From Solobacterium sp. (GTDB lineage Bacteria > Bacillota_I > Bacilli_A > Erysipelotrichales > Erysipelotrichaceae), in contig JAILLA010000014.1 of the NCBI GenBank assembly GCA_024693325.1, positions 37,325 through 101,324 of the forward strand: a stretch of 64,000 nucleotides of DNA, read 5' to 3'. Under the pieces are notes generated by a model that saw only the letters and a program-made list of their open reading frames with translations, was not told where the DNA came from and ran no database searches. This document shows, piece by piece, positions 27,040-36,032 of this stretch. Made by a program: the position numbers and the translations under genes. Each line of letters begins with the position of its first letter. Positions within the stretch are counted from its first letter, which is position 1.

Positions 27040-27082
27040 AAAGGCTGCAGCACATCTGACCAATGTATACTGCAGCCTTTTT
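27040..27082. terminator. Terminator between the GH1 gene and deoC
   Basis: Perfect 11-base stem AAAGGCTGCAG (27040-27050) / CTGCAGCCTTT (27070-27080) followed by T; convergent genes on both sides. Confidence 0.85.
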
Positions 27083-27101
27083 ACCTGATTTCAGAAGATA
27101 C

Positions 27102-27767
27102 TTAAATACATTCACGCATGATATCCGAACCGCGGCTTGTGCCGATCCGTTCAGCACCTGCATCGATCATTTCAAGAGCCTGTTTCAAGGTCCTGATCCC
27201 GCCCGCAGCTTTGACTTTCACTTCACTGCCGACAGTCTCCTTCATGAGCCTGACATTTTCCACGGTAGCTCCGGCAGTACCGAATCCCGTGCTTGTCTTG
27301 ATAAAGTTGGGTCTGACTTCCTTTGCGATCCGGCAAAGCCTGATGATCTCATCTCTTGACAGATAACATGTCTCAAAGATCACCTTGCAGATGACCTTTT
27401 TCTTCTTGCAAAGGCTGACCATACGCTTCATTTCGTCTTCAATATAGGCATAATTGCCTTCTTTTACCTCTGTAATATTGATGACATAGTCGATCTCATC
27501 AGCGCCATGGCTGATCGCATCCGCTGCTTCAAACAGTTTGACCTCGATCGTCTGCTGTCCCAGCGGGAATCCGATGGCTGCGCCGACGTGGATCCCGGTA
27601 TCTTTCAGAAGCTCGTGGCAGTATGCCGTCTGGCAGGAGTTGACTGCGACCATGGCGAAATGATGCTGTACTGCTTCATTGCAGAGCTTTTTCATGTCTG
27701 CATGGTCAGCGTATGCATGCAGGTTTGTGTGATCGATCATTCCGGCGAGTTTATTCTTCGTTATCAT
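27102..27767 (-). CDS. deoC: Deoxyribose-phosphate aldolase
   Basis: Splits 2-deoxyribose 5-phosphate to glyceraldehyde 3-phosphate and acetaldehyde in deoxynucleoside breakdown. The 221-residue protein has the Schiff-base Lys in FIKTSTGF and the second Lys in VKAAGGIRT. The start at 27767 follows AGGGAG by 7 bases; an in-frame ATG at 27785 overlaps the upstream stop as ATGA and is the alternative. It is in one unit with the ndpA-like gene, an uncommon partner. Confidence 0.94.
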   Translation of the reverse strand: MITKNKLAGMIDHTNLHAYADHADMKKLCNEAVQHHFAMVAVNSCQTAYCHELLKDTGIHVGAAIGFPLGQQTIEVKLFEAADAISHGADEIDYVINITEVKEGNYAYIEDEMKRMVSLCKKKKVICKVIFETCYLSRDEIIRLCRIAKEVRPNFIKTSTGFGTAGATVENVRLMKETVGSEVKVKAAGGIRTLKQALEMIDAGAERIGTSRGSDIMRECI

Positions 27768-27781
27768 AGTTGTCTCCCTGT

Positions 27782-28804
27782 TCATGAACGTGTGCTGATC
27801 TTATGGATCCCTTTGATCGTAATGGTCGTTGTACCATTTGGTTCTTTGGTGAATTCAATGCTGTCTGTGTCCGAGAATAATTCTGCCGGAACGGTTATCT
27901 CGATCCCGGTATCTGTTTTGATCTTCTGCTTTCCGGCGACTCTGACGGCAGTCTGTACAGGCAGGCTGACGGTTGCCGGGAGCGGTGTTTCTTCAAGCTT
28001 TTTCCGGAAAGCCTCCTGCAGTACAGGTGTTTCTTTGTAAAAGTCTTTGGCGATATCTTTGGGAGAGAAGGATTCTGTCTCCTCGGCACTCTTTCTCAGA
28101 GTCGTTTTGACGGCGGAAAGGACCGCAGCCGGATCTTCATCATGTTCCTCGGCAACTTCAACAGCGATGTTCTTCAGGATCCTGATGACTTCCTCAGACG
28201 ATTTTCCTTCCGTGCATCCGAGCACCTGTTTCAGGATCTTCGGTTTCTGGTCTACCTGTGTTTTCATCTCGTCAGTAAAGCGTACAGCTTCGGATGAGAG
28301 ATCGATCAGGGCGTATGTTTTGATCTTGCGGGTAGGTGACGGCAGAACAGCATGATGTGTGACGAGTTCATTGATCAGGATGCCCGTACTGCTGTCTACC
28401 TGATGTGACCAGGCCTGTGTGTTTTCCAATACAAGGATGGCGCAGCTCGGACGCAGATCAATGGAATAATCCGCGATCAGCAGGTCAAAAGCCTGCAGAT
28501 CAGGATGTTCCGTAAAAATATCGATAAACCGCTGTGCGATCCCGTCAGACAGGTCTATAAATCCGGTCTTTCCGGACCTGTAGTCCCGGACGGCATGCAG
28601 CATATCGCTGTCCGCCTCAAAGACCCCGTCCGACAGACGTGTATCATTGATCGTACGGAATATATGCTGAAACACATATCCGTATATCTGGTCATCATTC
28701 AGGTTCAGTTCCTGCTGTGACAGCACATTCAGCCTTGTTGTAAAGTCCAGAATATGCAGAATGGCATGATTTATCGTAATTTCGGGGACATCGTTTTCTT
28801 TCAT
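27782..28804 (-). CDS. Nucleoid-associated protein, NdpA/YejK-like
   Basis: The 340-residue protein matches the NdpA family by its opening ([28 protein letters not shown]) and by its overall layout; family members bind the nucleoid but their role is unsettled. The start at 28804 follows AGGAGGGAG. TATAAT lies at 28835-28830 on the minus strand. It is upstream of deoC and divergent from the coiled-coil protein. Confidence 0.82.
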   Translation of the reverse strand: MKENDVPEITINHAILHILDFTTRLNVLSQQELNLNDDQIYGYVFQHIFRTINDTRLSDGVFEADSDMLHAVRDYRSGKTGFIDLSDGIAQRFIDIFTEHPDLQAFDLLIADYSIDLRPSCAILVLENTQAWSHQVDSSTGILINELVTHHAVLPSPTRKIKTYALIDLSSEAVRFTDEMKTQVDQKPKILKQVLGCTEGKSSEEVIRILKNIAVEVAEEHDEDPAAVLSAVKTTLRKSAEETESFSPKDIAKDFYKETPVLQEAFRKKLEETPLPATVSLPVQTAVRVAGKQKIKTDTGIEITVPAELFSDTDSIEFTKEPNGTTTITIKGIHKISTRS

Positions 28805-28931
28805 GAGCTCTCCCTCCTGAATACTTGCCATTATACACAAACTCCGGCCTGTTAAATTCATTCAGCAGGTAAAAATTAAAAAGAAAGTTGGAAATTCAAT
28901 GATTGAAGTATCGGCATTGTAAGTGTTGCTG

Positions 28932-28940
28932 TGGTATTAT
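28932..28940 (+). promoter_or_regulatory. Extended -10 of the coiled-coil protein gene (leaderless candidate)
   Basis: TGGTATTAT ends 5 bases before the ATG at 28946, so the transcription start would be at or within one base of the start codon. No ribosome-binding site is visible. Confidence 0.4.
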
Positions 28941-28945
28941 GTAAT

Positions 28946-30313
28946 ATGATTATGACAGACCTCGAATATACATTTGATGAAATAGAAGGAAAACGTTCCA
29001 AAGAAGACCTGATCAGCTTCCTGGCTGATGAGGTCAGGGACGAAACGATCGAAAAAGCAGCGTTCCTCTCACAGTTCGAAGACCCCGATCTTGCGTTTGA
29101 CAGCCGCAGCGGGACTCTTCGCAGGTTTACAGAGGACGGTTTTGGTATGATCACGGCTTTTGCGTCCAAGGATGAACTGGATAAGGCATCGGTCGAAGTG
29201 GCATTGTCCGCAAGCGGTTATGAACCGCTGCTGGCAGACAGCCTGAGTTCCGTAAAGAACATGGCAGCCAGAACACTGAACACATACCGGATCCATGAAT
29301 CATTGGAGCTGTATGAAGACGCATTGGCACAGTTCCGTGAATCATACCGCAAGGTTCTTGAATCTGAAGATGAACTGACGCAGAAACAGACCGAGTACCG
29401 CAGATGTTCTGCAGCACTGCGCAGCCTGAAGGAAGAAGATTCCTGGCTGAACAGGGAAAACAAGCGCCAGGTCACAAGGATCAAGGATGCGGAACGTCAG
29501 GCAATGGCACATCAGGAGGCAAAACGTCAGGCGCAGGAACAGATGGATGTGTTTGATGAGCAGCTGACGGACGCAAATGAAAAGCTTCCGATCAATCTTG
29601 CCGAACTGGAAGCGGCTGAGAAGCGTGCGGAAGAGCTGAACCAGGAGATCGCTGTTCTTGAAAAGAAGACCACATTCATCGGCGGACTGTTCCGCAAGGA
29701 CAGAAACCAGCTGAAGGAAGAACTGGAACAGAAGCGTAAGGAACTGGAAGAGATCCGGCAGAAACAGCAGAAATCCCAGGAAGGGACACAGAAACTGCAG
29801 CTGGAGATCGAGCGCCTTGAAGAAAATGTCAGAACACATAAGACGGAGGCCGCTAAGATCGATTCGGCATTCAACGCTGCCAGGAACAATCTGATCAAAG
29901 CGCGTCAGGAATACAATGACGGCGAACGGAAATTTGCGAAGAATCAGGACAGGATCAAGGAAGCCAAGCGTAAGATGGATGTTCTTGAGGATGGACTGAG
30001 AGTTCTGGAAGGAAAAGACAGAGCGGTCCGTGCAGACTGCCTGCTCACGGCACGCAGGGTCCTGATGGCTTTCCTCGTAAGTTCCAAAGTATTCCGGGAC
30101 AATCTGAAGAAAATATCCAAGCTGAATGAAGAGGAGACCATTCCGGAGGGTGCATTGGAAACTGTATTGTTCTGGGCTCCCGTGATCTTTGTTGAATGGA
30201 AAAAGGCAGAGCCGTTCCTGATGCAGAGAACTTCCGATACGATCGGCATGATCATCGGAGTCGATACGGATCCGAACAATCAGCGTGCGCTGGAAACGAT
30301 CATCTTCGAGTAA
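28946..30313 (+). CDS. Large coiled-coil protein, function unknown
   Basis: The 455-residue protein has a globular N-part (1-115), a long coiled coil (about 120-350, rich in Glu, Lys, Gln and Arg heptads) interrupted by a TTFIGGLFRK turn, and a globular C-part with a hydrophobic stretch (LETVLFWAPVIFVEWKKAEPF). No signal peptide or membrane segment; cytoplasmic. No family recognised. The start was placed at 28946 because an upstream GTG would overlap the promoter; 28952 is also possible. It is divergent from ndpA; whether they share a nucleoid role is conjecture. Confidence 0.75.
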   Translation: MIMTDLEYTFDEIEGKRSKEDLISFLADEVRDETIEKAAFLSQFEDPDLAFDSRSGTLRRFTEDGFGMITAFASKDELDKASVEVALSASGYEPLLADSLSSVKNMAARTLNTYRIHESLELYEDALAQFRESYRKVLESEDELTQKQTEYRRCSAALRSLKEEDSWLNRENKRQVTRIKDAERQAMAHQEAKRQAQEQMDVFDEQLTDANEKLPINLAELEAAEKRAEELNQEIAVLEKKTTFIGGLFRKDRNQLKEELEQKRKELEEIRQKQQKSQEGTQKLQLEIERLEENVRTHKTEAAKIDSAFNAARNNLIKARQEYNDGERKFAKNQDRIKEAKRKMDVLEDGLRVLEGKDRAVRADCLLTARRVLMAFLVSSKVFRDNLKKISKLNEEETIPEGALETVLFWAPVIFVEWKKAEPFLMQRTSDTIGMIIGVDTDPNNQRALETIIFE

Positions 30314-30328
30314 AAAACATATAGAGAC

Positions 30329-30360
30329 AAAAAAAGAGAGACGATCAACGTCTCTTTTTT
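30329..30360. terminator. Bidirectional terminator
   Basis: A-run then AGAGACG - ATCAA - CGTCTCT then T-run, serving the coiled-coil gene and the convergent cold-shock gene. Confidence 0.88.
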
Positions 30361-30403
30361 CGGCTGCTGTATAAGAGCAGTTCGTTCAGGTTCCGTAGAT
30401 TAA

Positions 30404-30604
30404 TTAGAGCTTAACTACGTTGGAAGCCTGCGGGCCGCGGTCACTCTGTGTTACATCGAATGTAACTCTCTGGTTCTCGTCGAGTGTCTTGAAGCCTTCG
30501 CCCTGAATTGCAGTGAAATGAACAAAGATATCTGTTCCGTCATCGGATGTGATGAATCCATATCCTTTTTCTGCATTGAACCACTTTACTTTTCCTGTTG
30601 CCAT
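30404..30604 (-). CDS. Cold-shock protein, CspA family
   Basis: The 66-residue single-domain protein binds single-stranded RNA and DNA; RNP1 KGYGFI (13-18) and RNP2 DIFVHF (25-30) are present. It acts as an RNA chaperone. AGGAG lies upstream at a rather long spacing (about 12 bases). The upstream 370 bases hold no gene and probably include a long 5' leader, a usual site of cold regulation for this family. Confidence 0.96.
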   Translation of the reverse strand: MATGKVKWFNAEKGYGFITSDDGTDIFVHFTAIQGEGFKTLDENQRVTFDVTQSDRGPQASNVVKL

Positions 30605-30942
30605 TTTTTTAAGAATCTCCTATTCTAAATATCCCTATGCCCCCTCTTAGAACATGGACACTAGAATTAATTTAGCATTTTCCGACTGCAGTTACAAGTA
30701 AAAGCCGGCTATTTGGTATAAAAAACACTTTTTTATCAAAATAATTGAACTTTTTGGCCTGAAGTAAGAAAATATGCCGCGAATGCCTATGATTAAAAGC
30801 TAAAATTAATTATAAAAAATCAGCATGTGTCAAAAAACAACTATGCTGACAAGTGATAAATGACACGCAGCACGCTTTCAGGAAAGGCATATTCTGCACT
30901 GTAAAACAAGCACGGAATGAATCTGTCAGACTTTGAAAAGTG
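30605..30942. other. Gene-free AT-rich region between the cold-shock gene and the metS leader
   Basis: Divergent control region. The cold-shock leader and promoter should lie on the minus strand here; I could not choose a single convincing promoter. No open reading frame or terminator with support was seen. Confidence 0.6.
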
Positions 30943-30971
30943 TTGTAAGAGATACGGCAAACTATTATAAT
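30943..30971 (+). promoter_or_regulatory. Promoter of the metS T-box transcript
   Basis: -35 TTGTAA (30943-30948), 17-base spacer, perfect -10 TATAAT (30966-30971); start near 30978. Confidence 0.7.
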
Positions 30972-30977
30972 GTTGTG

Positions 30978-31195
30978 GAAAAGCAGGGAAGAGGAGAGTA
31001 ATTTATTCCGGATTATCAGAGAACAGACGGAAGGTGCAAGTCTGTATGATGGAATGGATGAAGATGGCCTTGGAGCCGGTTCCGTGAATCATGAGCGGGA
31101 CCCGGGTGCGTCCGTTACACGCGTTGAGTGGCCGTAACAGGCAAGACAAAGGTGGTACCGCGTGCAAGACGTCCTTTCCCGGGGCGTTTTTCTTT
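30978..31195 (+). promoter_or_regulatory. T-box leader controlling metS
   Basis: Contains the T-box core AAAGGTGGTACCGCG (31148-31162), which pairs with the free 3' end of uncharged tRNA, a stem I segment with CAGAC...GTCTG around GGAAGGTGCAAG, and a downstream ACGTCC/GGGGCGT hairpin followed by TTTTT (about 31169-31192) as the terminator. By context the specifier should be AUG for tRNA-Met; several ATG triplets lie in the right region (31047-31063) and I could not fix which one is read. Met starvation should raise metS expression. Confidence 0.9.
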
Positions 31196-31219
31196 TCACA
31201 GCCAAAGGAGGCATACAGT

Positions 31220-33172
31220 ATGGAAAATAAGGGGCCGTATTACATTACAACAGCAATTGCATATACATCCGGTAAACCTCATATCGGAAATGTCTATGAG
31301 ATTGTACTGGCGGATTCCATTGCCCGTTATAAGAGAATGACAGGTTATGATGTCCGTTTCCAGACAGGAACCGACGAACATGGTCAGAAGGTAGAAGAAA
31401 AAGCTCTGGCCCAGGGCGTCACGCCGAAAGCATTTGTTGACAGCGTCGCCGCAGTGATCAGAGAACAGTTTGACTGCATGAACGTTTCCTATGATAAGTT
31501 CATCCGTACAACAGATGATTATCATGAGAAGCAGGTCCAGAAGATCTTTAAGAAGCTCTATGATCAGGGAGATATCTATAAAGGTCATTATGAAGGAATG
31601 TACTGTCAGGAATGTGAAGCATTCTACACAAAGAGCCAGCTGACAGAAGAGGGCAAGTGCCCTGTCTGCGGCGGAGAAGTCAAGCCGATGCAGGAAGAAG
31701 CGTACTTCTTCCGTATGAGCAAATACGCTGACAGACTGATCGAATACATCGAAACACATCCTCATTTCATTCAGCCTGAAAGCAGAAAGAATGAAATGCT
31801 GAACAACTTCCTGAGACCGGGTCTTCAGGATCTCTGCGTATCACGTACATCCTTTAAATGGGGCATCCCGGTAGACTTTGATCCGGATCATGTCGTCTAT
31901 GTATGGATCGACGCGCTCAGCAACTATATTACCGGTCTGGGATATGACTGTGACGGAAACCATGATGAACTGTACAAGAAATACTGGCCTGCAGATCTGC
32001 ACCTGATCGGCAAGGACATCATCCGTTTCCATACGATCTACTGGCCGATCATGCTGATGGCACTGAATGTACCGCTTCCCAAGCAGGTATTCGGTCATCC
32101 CTGGCTGCTGACAGGCGATTCCAAGATGTCCAAGTCCAAGGGCAATGTCATCTATGCGGACGATCTGGTAGGCCTGTTCGGACAGGACGCTGTCAGATAC
32201 ATCATGCTGCATGAGATGCCTTATGCACAGGATGGACATGTTACATACGAGCTGATGGTAGAACGCATCAACAGCGATCTTGCCAACAATCTCGGCAACC
32301 TGGTCAACCGTACGGTATCCATGTCCAACAAGTACTTCGAAGGTGCTGTTACAAATCCCGGCGCAGCTGAGGAGATCGATGAACAGCTGAAAGAAAAAGC
32401 GCTGAAGACAGTCGCTGATGTTGAGACCAAGATGCAGGAACTCCGTGTTGCGGATTCCATTGACGACATCATGGATCTTGTTTCACGCTGCAATAAATAC
32501 ATTGATGAAAATGCTCCGTGGGCACTGGCTAAAGATCCGGAAAAGAAAGACCGTCTTGCGACAGTTCTTTACAACCTTCTGGAAGGCATCCGTTTCGCTG
32601 CAGTCCTGCTGAGCGCATATCTGCCTGTTACTGCTGAAAAGATCTTTGATCAGATCGGTACACAGAAGCGCGACTATGATTCAGTTGCTGAATTCGGTCA
32701 GCTTGAAACAGATACGCATGTTACAGCGAAACCTGAGATCCTGTTCCAGCGCCTGAATGAAAAGGAAGTCGCTGCCAAGGTAGAACAGATCCAGGAAGCA
32801 CAGAAAAAGGCAGCCGCAGCTGCAAAGAAAGCAGAAAAGCCTGTTGTTGAACAGATCACGATGGACGATTTTGCAAAAGTCGACATGAAGGTAGGCCGCG
32901 TTCTGAAAGCAGAAAAGCATCCGGATGCTGACAGCCTGCTGATCATGCAGGTCGATCTGGGAGACGGAGATGTCCGCCAGATCGTTTCCGGCATTTCCCG
33001 CAGCTACACATGCGGACAGATGATCGGCAAGCACATTGTCGTCGTTTCCAATCTGAAGCCTGCAGTCATCCGCGGTGTTGAAAGCCAGGGTATGCTGCTG
33101 GCAGGAAAGAATGATGATCTTGTCGGTGTCGTTGAAGTCAACGGCCTGAAACCCGGCACAAAGATAAGCTGA
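31220..33172 (+). CDS. metS: Methionyl-tRNA synthetase
   Basis: Charges tRNA-Met. The 650-residue protein has the class I HIGH variant KPHIGN near residue 18, a Cys4 zinc knuckle (CQECE...CPVC), KMSKS (302-306), the anticodon-binding helical domain, and a C-terminal EMAP/Arc1p-like tRNA-binding OB domain (DFAKVDMKVGRVLKAEKHPD onwards) joined by a Lys/Ala-rich linker. AAAGGAGG lies 8 bases before the ATG at 31220. Regulated by the T-box leader. Confidence 0.97.
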   Translation: MENKGPYYITTAIAYTSGKPHIGNVYEIVLADSIARYKRMTGYDVRFQTGTDEHGQKVEEKALAQGVTPKAFVDSVAAVIREQFDCMNVSYDKFIRTTDDYHEKQVQKIFKKLYDQGDIYKGHYEGMYCQECEAFYTKSQLTEEGKCPVCGGEVKPMQEEAYFFRMSKYADRLIEYIETHPHFIQPESRKNEMLNNFLRPGLQDLCVSRTSFKWGIPVDFDPDHVVYVWIDALSNYITGLGYDCDGNHDELYKKYWPADLHLIGKDIIRFHTIYWPIMLMALNVPLPKQVFGHPWLLTGDSKMSKSKGNVIYADDLVGLFGQDAVRYIMLHEMPYAQDGHVTYELMVERINSDLANNLGNLVNRTVSMSNKYFEGAVTNPGAAEEIDEQLKEKALKTVADVETKMQELRVADSIDDIMDLVSRCNKYIDENAPWALAKDPEKKDRLATVLYNLLEGIRFAAVLLSAYLPVTAEKIFDQIGTQKRDYDSVAEFGQLETDTHVTAKPEILFQRLNEKEVAAKVEQIQEAQKKAAAAAKKAEKPVVEQITMDDFAKVDMKVGRVLKAEKHPDADSLLIMQVDLGDGDVRQIVSGISRSYTCGQMIGKHIVVVSNLKPAVIRGVESQGMLLAGKNDDLVGVVEVNGLKPGTKIS

Positions 33173-33181
33173 TGCATGATG

Positions 33182-33239
33182 AGAGCTCCCGCTGAAAGGT
33201 GAAAGTACAGAGATCACCCTGAAGCACGAGCTCTTTTTC
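33182..33239 (+). terminator. Terminator of metS
   Basis: Outer stem AGAGCTC (33182-33188) / GAGCTCT (33228-33234), inner AGGTGA/TCACCT hairpin, then TTTTT. Confidence 0.8.
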
Positions 33240-33248
33240 TGATTCAGA

Positions 33249-33257
33249 TGTTATACT
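33249..33257 (+). promoter_or_regulatory. Extended -10 promoter of nadK
   Basis: TGTTATACT, with exactly 16 bases between the -10 and the ATG at 33274; predicted start near 33264, inside the ribosome-binding site GGGGTGAG. Confidence 0.5.
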
Positions 33258-33273
33258 TAAACGGGGTGAGATA

Positions 33274-34047
33274 ATGAAACGGTATACGATAGTTACAAGA
33301 CCTGATGAAGTATCCCTGTCACTTGAGGACCAGATCAGGCATGATTTGAATAATCACGGTTATATTGAGGATAAAGAAGAACCGGATGTTGTATTTGTTG
33401 TCGGCGGAGACGGAACATTTATCTATGCGGTGCATCAGTTCTTCAAGCAGCTGAACAAAGTTCGTTTTTACGGTATCCATACAGGAACGCTTGGCTTCTA
33501 TACTGACTATCGGGACAGTGAATATGATGAATTCATGGAGACATTCCTGAATCATGAATATGAAGAGGCAACGTATCCGATCCTGCAGGCATATACAGGA
33601 AAAGAAACATATTACGCAGTCAATGAGATCAGGATCGAGAATGCTGCAAGAACACAGGTCCTGGACGTATATGTCAATACAGTGCCTTTTGAAAAGATCA
33701 GAGGTACGGGGATCCTTGTGTGTACACAGCTCGGAAGTACCGCATATAACAGATCCCTGGGCGGAGCAGTCATACAGGAAGGTCTGGATCTGATCGAGAT
33801 GTGTGAGATCGCCGGCATTCATCACAGCAAATACCGTTCCCTCGGGGCACCGATCATCATGAAAAGCGATACGGTCCTGGATTTCTATGCAACAAGTTTC
33901 AAAGGCGCTCTTCTGGGTGCCGATGCAGATGTGTATACATTTACAGATGAAACAAAGGTGACGATCTCATCCTGTTCCAATCTGAAAGTACGCATGCTGA
34001 GAGGACGCAAGGTCTCCTATTACTCAAGACTGAAGAGCCTGTTCTGA
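33274..34047 (+). CDS. nadK: NAD kinase
   Basis: Phosphorylates NAD to NADP. The 257-residue protein has GGDGT (nucleotide site), the following GIHTGTLGFYTD and the AVNEIRIE substrate motif of short Firmicutes NAD kinases. It is a single-gene unit between the metS terminator and the EIIC gene. Confidence 0.94.
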   Translation: MKRYTIVTRPDEVSLSLEDQIRHDLNNHGYIEDKEEPDVVFVVGGDGTFIYAVHQFFKQLNKVRFYGIHTGTLGFYTDYRDSEYDEFMETFLNHEYEEATYPILQAYTGKETYYAVNEIRIENAARTQVLDVYVNTVPFEKIRGTGILVCTQLGSTAYNRSLGGAVIQEGLDLIEMCEIAGIHHSKYRSLGAPIIMKSDTVLDFYATSFKGALLGADADVYTFTDETKVTISSCSNLKVRMLRGRKVSYYSRLKSLF

Positions 34048-34107
34048 TCAGGCTGAAACAAGATACTCCTGCCTTGCTCAAGAGGTGGGAGTTTTTTAAT
34101 CATTTCA

Positions 34108-34116
34108 TGGTAAAAT
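34108..34116 (+). promoter_or_regulatory. Extended -10 promoter of the EIIC gene
   Basis: TGGTAAAAT; start near 34123, about 19 bases before the ATG at 34142. A short T-run from the preceding nadK region lies just upstream. Confidence 0.5.
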
Positions 34117-34141
34117 AGTTCCATCACGAAAGAAGGTTTTC

Positions 34142-35695
34142 ATGCGCAACTGGAATTCTCTTTATGACATACTGTCTTTTCCCATCGGCATCCTGTATTT
34201 TGCGATGACCCTGCTTGGGATCGGTAATATACTAACTAACAGTGCATTCAGTGTTTTTTTCACGATATCAAATGAGCTGGTCATCCTGCTTGCGGAAGTC
34301 TGCATCAGGACCGGAACATTCCTGGTCGTGAATTTCCCGTTATTCTTCATGCTTCGTCTGGTCACCAGAAAATCAGGCAGTGCCACAGGTATCCTTTCCG
34401 CATTTGCCGGATATATCGCATACCTGACCATGACGATGTGCTTTGCGGCATCTTCACTGCCTTCCACGGCATTCAGCTCAATACTTGGTCTTTCCATCAC
34501 CTCGACACGTGCTAAGACACTGGCCGGAGCGGTCCATTATCCGCTGCAGACCGGTGTGATCGGTGCGGCGATCGTTGCATTGATCGCGCTGTATAACTAT
34601 AACCGCACGAGGAAGCGGAGCGACTATAACCTGTTTGCCTTTATCTCGAAAGACACACAGTGCGTGATAGGCACAGTTATCCTTTCCGCAGCAGCAGGTT
34701 TTGCCATGGCTTATGCATGGCCGTATGCTGTCAGGACGATCCATACTGCGGTCGAATTCATTTCCTCCGATACGACCAATCCCGTAAACCTGATGATCTA
34801 CGGTGTACTTGACAGGTTTACTTCACTGCTGAACATCGGTGCAATGATCCGTACTCCGTTCTGGTATGGCAGCAACGGCGGCACCTGGCTGAACATGGTA
34901 GGCAGCAGTGTTGCCGGTGACGTCAACATCTGGACGGCCCAGGCTGCGGTAGGCGGCCTGACCGGAATGTCGGGCAGATTCATTACGCCGTACTATGTAT
35001 TGAATATCTTTGCGGTACCGGGTCTTCTGTGGGCAATGTACTCACTGAAAACAGACTATTTTGAAAAGAGAAGGACCAGGATGTTCTACATTCTGACTTC
35101 ACTGCTGTCGATCTTCTCAGGAACATTGTTGCCGCTGGAGATCACATTGTTCTTCGCAGCGCCTGCACTGTTCTTCTTCCATCTGCTCTATACGGGACTG
35201 CTCTTCGGGGTGTTCCAGGCAATGGGCGTATATCTTGGCTTCAACTACGCAGGCGGTGCAACCCTGACAGCACTGCCCGGAACGCTGCTTGAACTGCTGA
35301 GCTATCTGCAGTTCACATCCCTGCAGAAGACGTTGCTGATGATCGCCGCAGCAGGTGTAATCAGTTTCTTTGTATACTTCCTGTTCACGCGTTTCTACTA
35401 TAAATACCTTGCGCTGGACCTGTTCCAGACAGGCAGAAAGAATCATATTGTGAAGGGTGTCATCGATGCTGTCGGCGGAATCGACAACATCAAGCTGACA
35501 CACTCATCAACAGACAGACTTGTCATCAGTCTCTATGATCCGACAAAGCTGAACGCTAATAAGATTCGTTCACTCGGCTCTGTCCGTGTTTATGACACGA
35601 AGGCCGGCTATGCGATCACCTTCGGTGCAGCAAGCACGATGATCAGACTGGGAATCAGTGAATCCATGCGGGAATCGATCCGCACGACGGTATAG
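34142..35695 (+). CDS. Glucose-family PTS EIIC with degenerate EIIB domain (active Cys replaced)
   Basis: The 517-residue protein has an about 10-helix EIIC domain of the glucose/maltose type (residues 1-430; includes a polar YGSNGGTWLN stretch where the family has its sugar-site loop) followed by an EIIB-like domain (about 440-510). Aligning NIKLTHSSTDRLVISL with the EIIB consensus NIxxxDACxTRLRVxV puts Ser456 in place of the phosphorylated Cys and Asp in place of the following Thr. EIIB cannot be phosphorylated without that Cys, so the protein may be a non-phosphorylating carrier, a sugar sensor, or rely on another EIIB. No EIIA is nearby. Confidence 0.88.
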   Translation: MRNWNSLYDILSFPIGILYFAMTLLGIGNILTNSAFSVFFTISNELVILLAEVCIRTGTFLVVNFPLFFMLRLVTRKSGSATGILSAFAGYIAYLTMTMCFAASSLPSTAFSSILGLSITSTRAKTLAGAVHYPLQTGVIGAAIVALIALYNYNRTRKRSDYNLFAFISKDTQCVIGTVILSAAAGFAMAYAWPYAVRTIHTAVEFISSDTTNPVNLMIYGVLDRFTSLLNIGAMIRTPFWYGSNGGTWLNMVGSSVAGDVNIWTAQAAVGGLTGMSGRFITPYYVLNIFAVPGLLWAMYSLKTDYFEKRRTRMFYILTSLLSIFSGTLLPLEITLFFAAPALFFFHLLYTGLLFGVFQAMGVYLGFNYAGGATLTALPGTLLELLSYLQFTSLQKTLLMIAAAGVISFFVYFLFTRFYYKYLALDLFQTGRKNHIVKGVIDAVGGIDNIKLTHSSTDRLVISLYDPTKLNANKIRSLGSVRVYDTKAGYAITFGAASTMIRLGISESMRESIRTTV

Positions 35696-35740
35696 AACCG
35701 TATCTGATCGCATTACAGCTGAGCAGAAATTCAATCAAAT

Positions 35741-35807
35741 AAAGCCTCCCGGACAGCAAATTCGTTCGTGGTATGAAAATCCGCAGCGAAAAAAAAGGGA
35801 GGCTTTT
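35741..35807 (+). terminator. Possible terminator with a long loop after the EIIC gene
   Basis: AAAGCCTCCC (35741-35750) pairs with GGGAGGCTTT (35797-35806), enclosing 46 bases; only four T follow. Could also be a remnant inverted repeat. Confidence 0.45.
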
Positions 35808-35887
35808 ATGATGCGTCGTATATATAAATTACAGTTTGTTTTATGTATGACAAATGGCACCTGACGCAGACAGACTGCTGATGTGTT

Positions 35888-35896
35888 TGATATAAT
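35888..35896 (+). promoter_or_regulatory. Extended -10 promoter of the 3621-residue surface protein gene
   Basis: Perfect TGATATAAT; start near 35903 gives an about 130-base leader before the ATG at 36033, far longer than for the housekeeping genes nearby. Confidence 0.55.
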
Positions 35897-36032
35897 TTTT
35901 TAAATGTGGAGCTGATGGATCAGATATTTCTGACCACGGATTGATCACATATTTCAACATTCAAAAAAACCGAAGATCACATTGCATATCGTTGATAAAA
36001 AAGTGTCGCGCTGCAGACCAGAGGAGGCTTTT

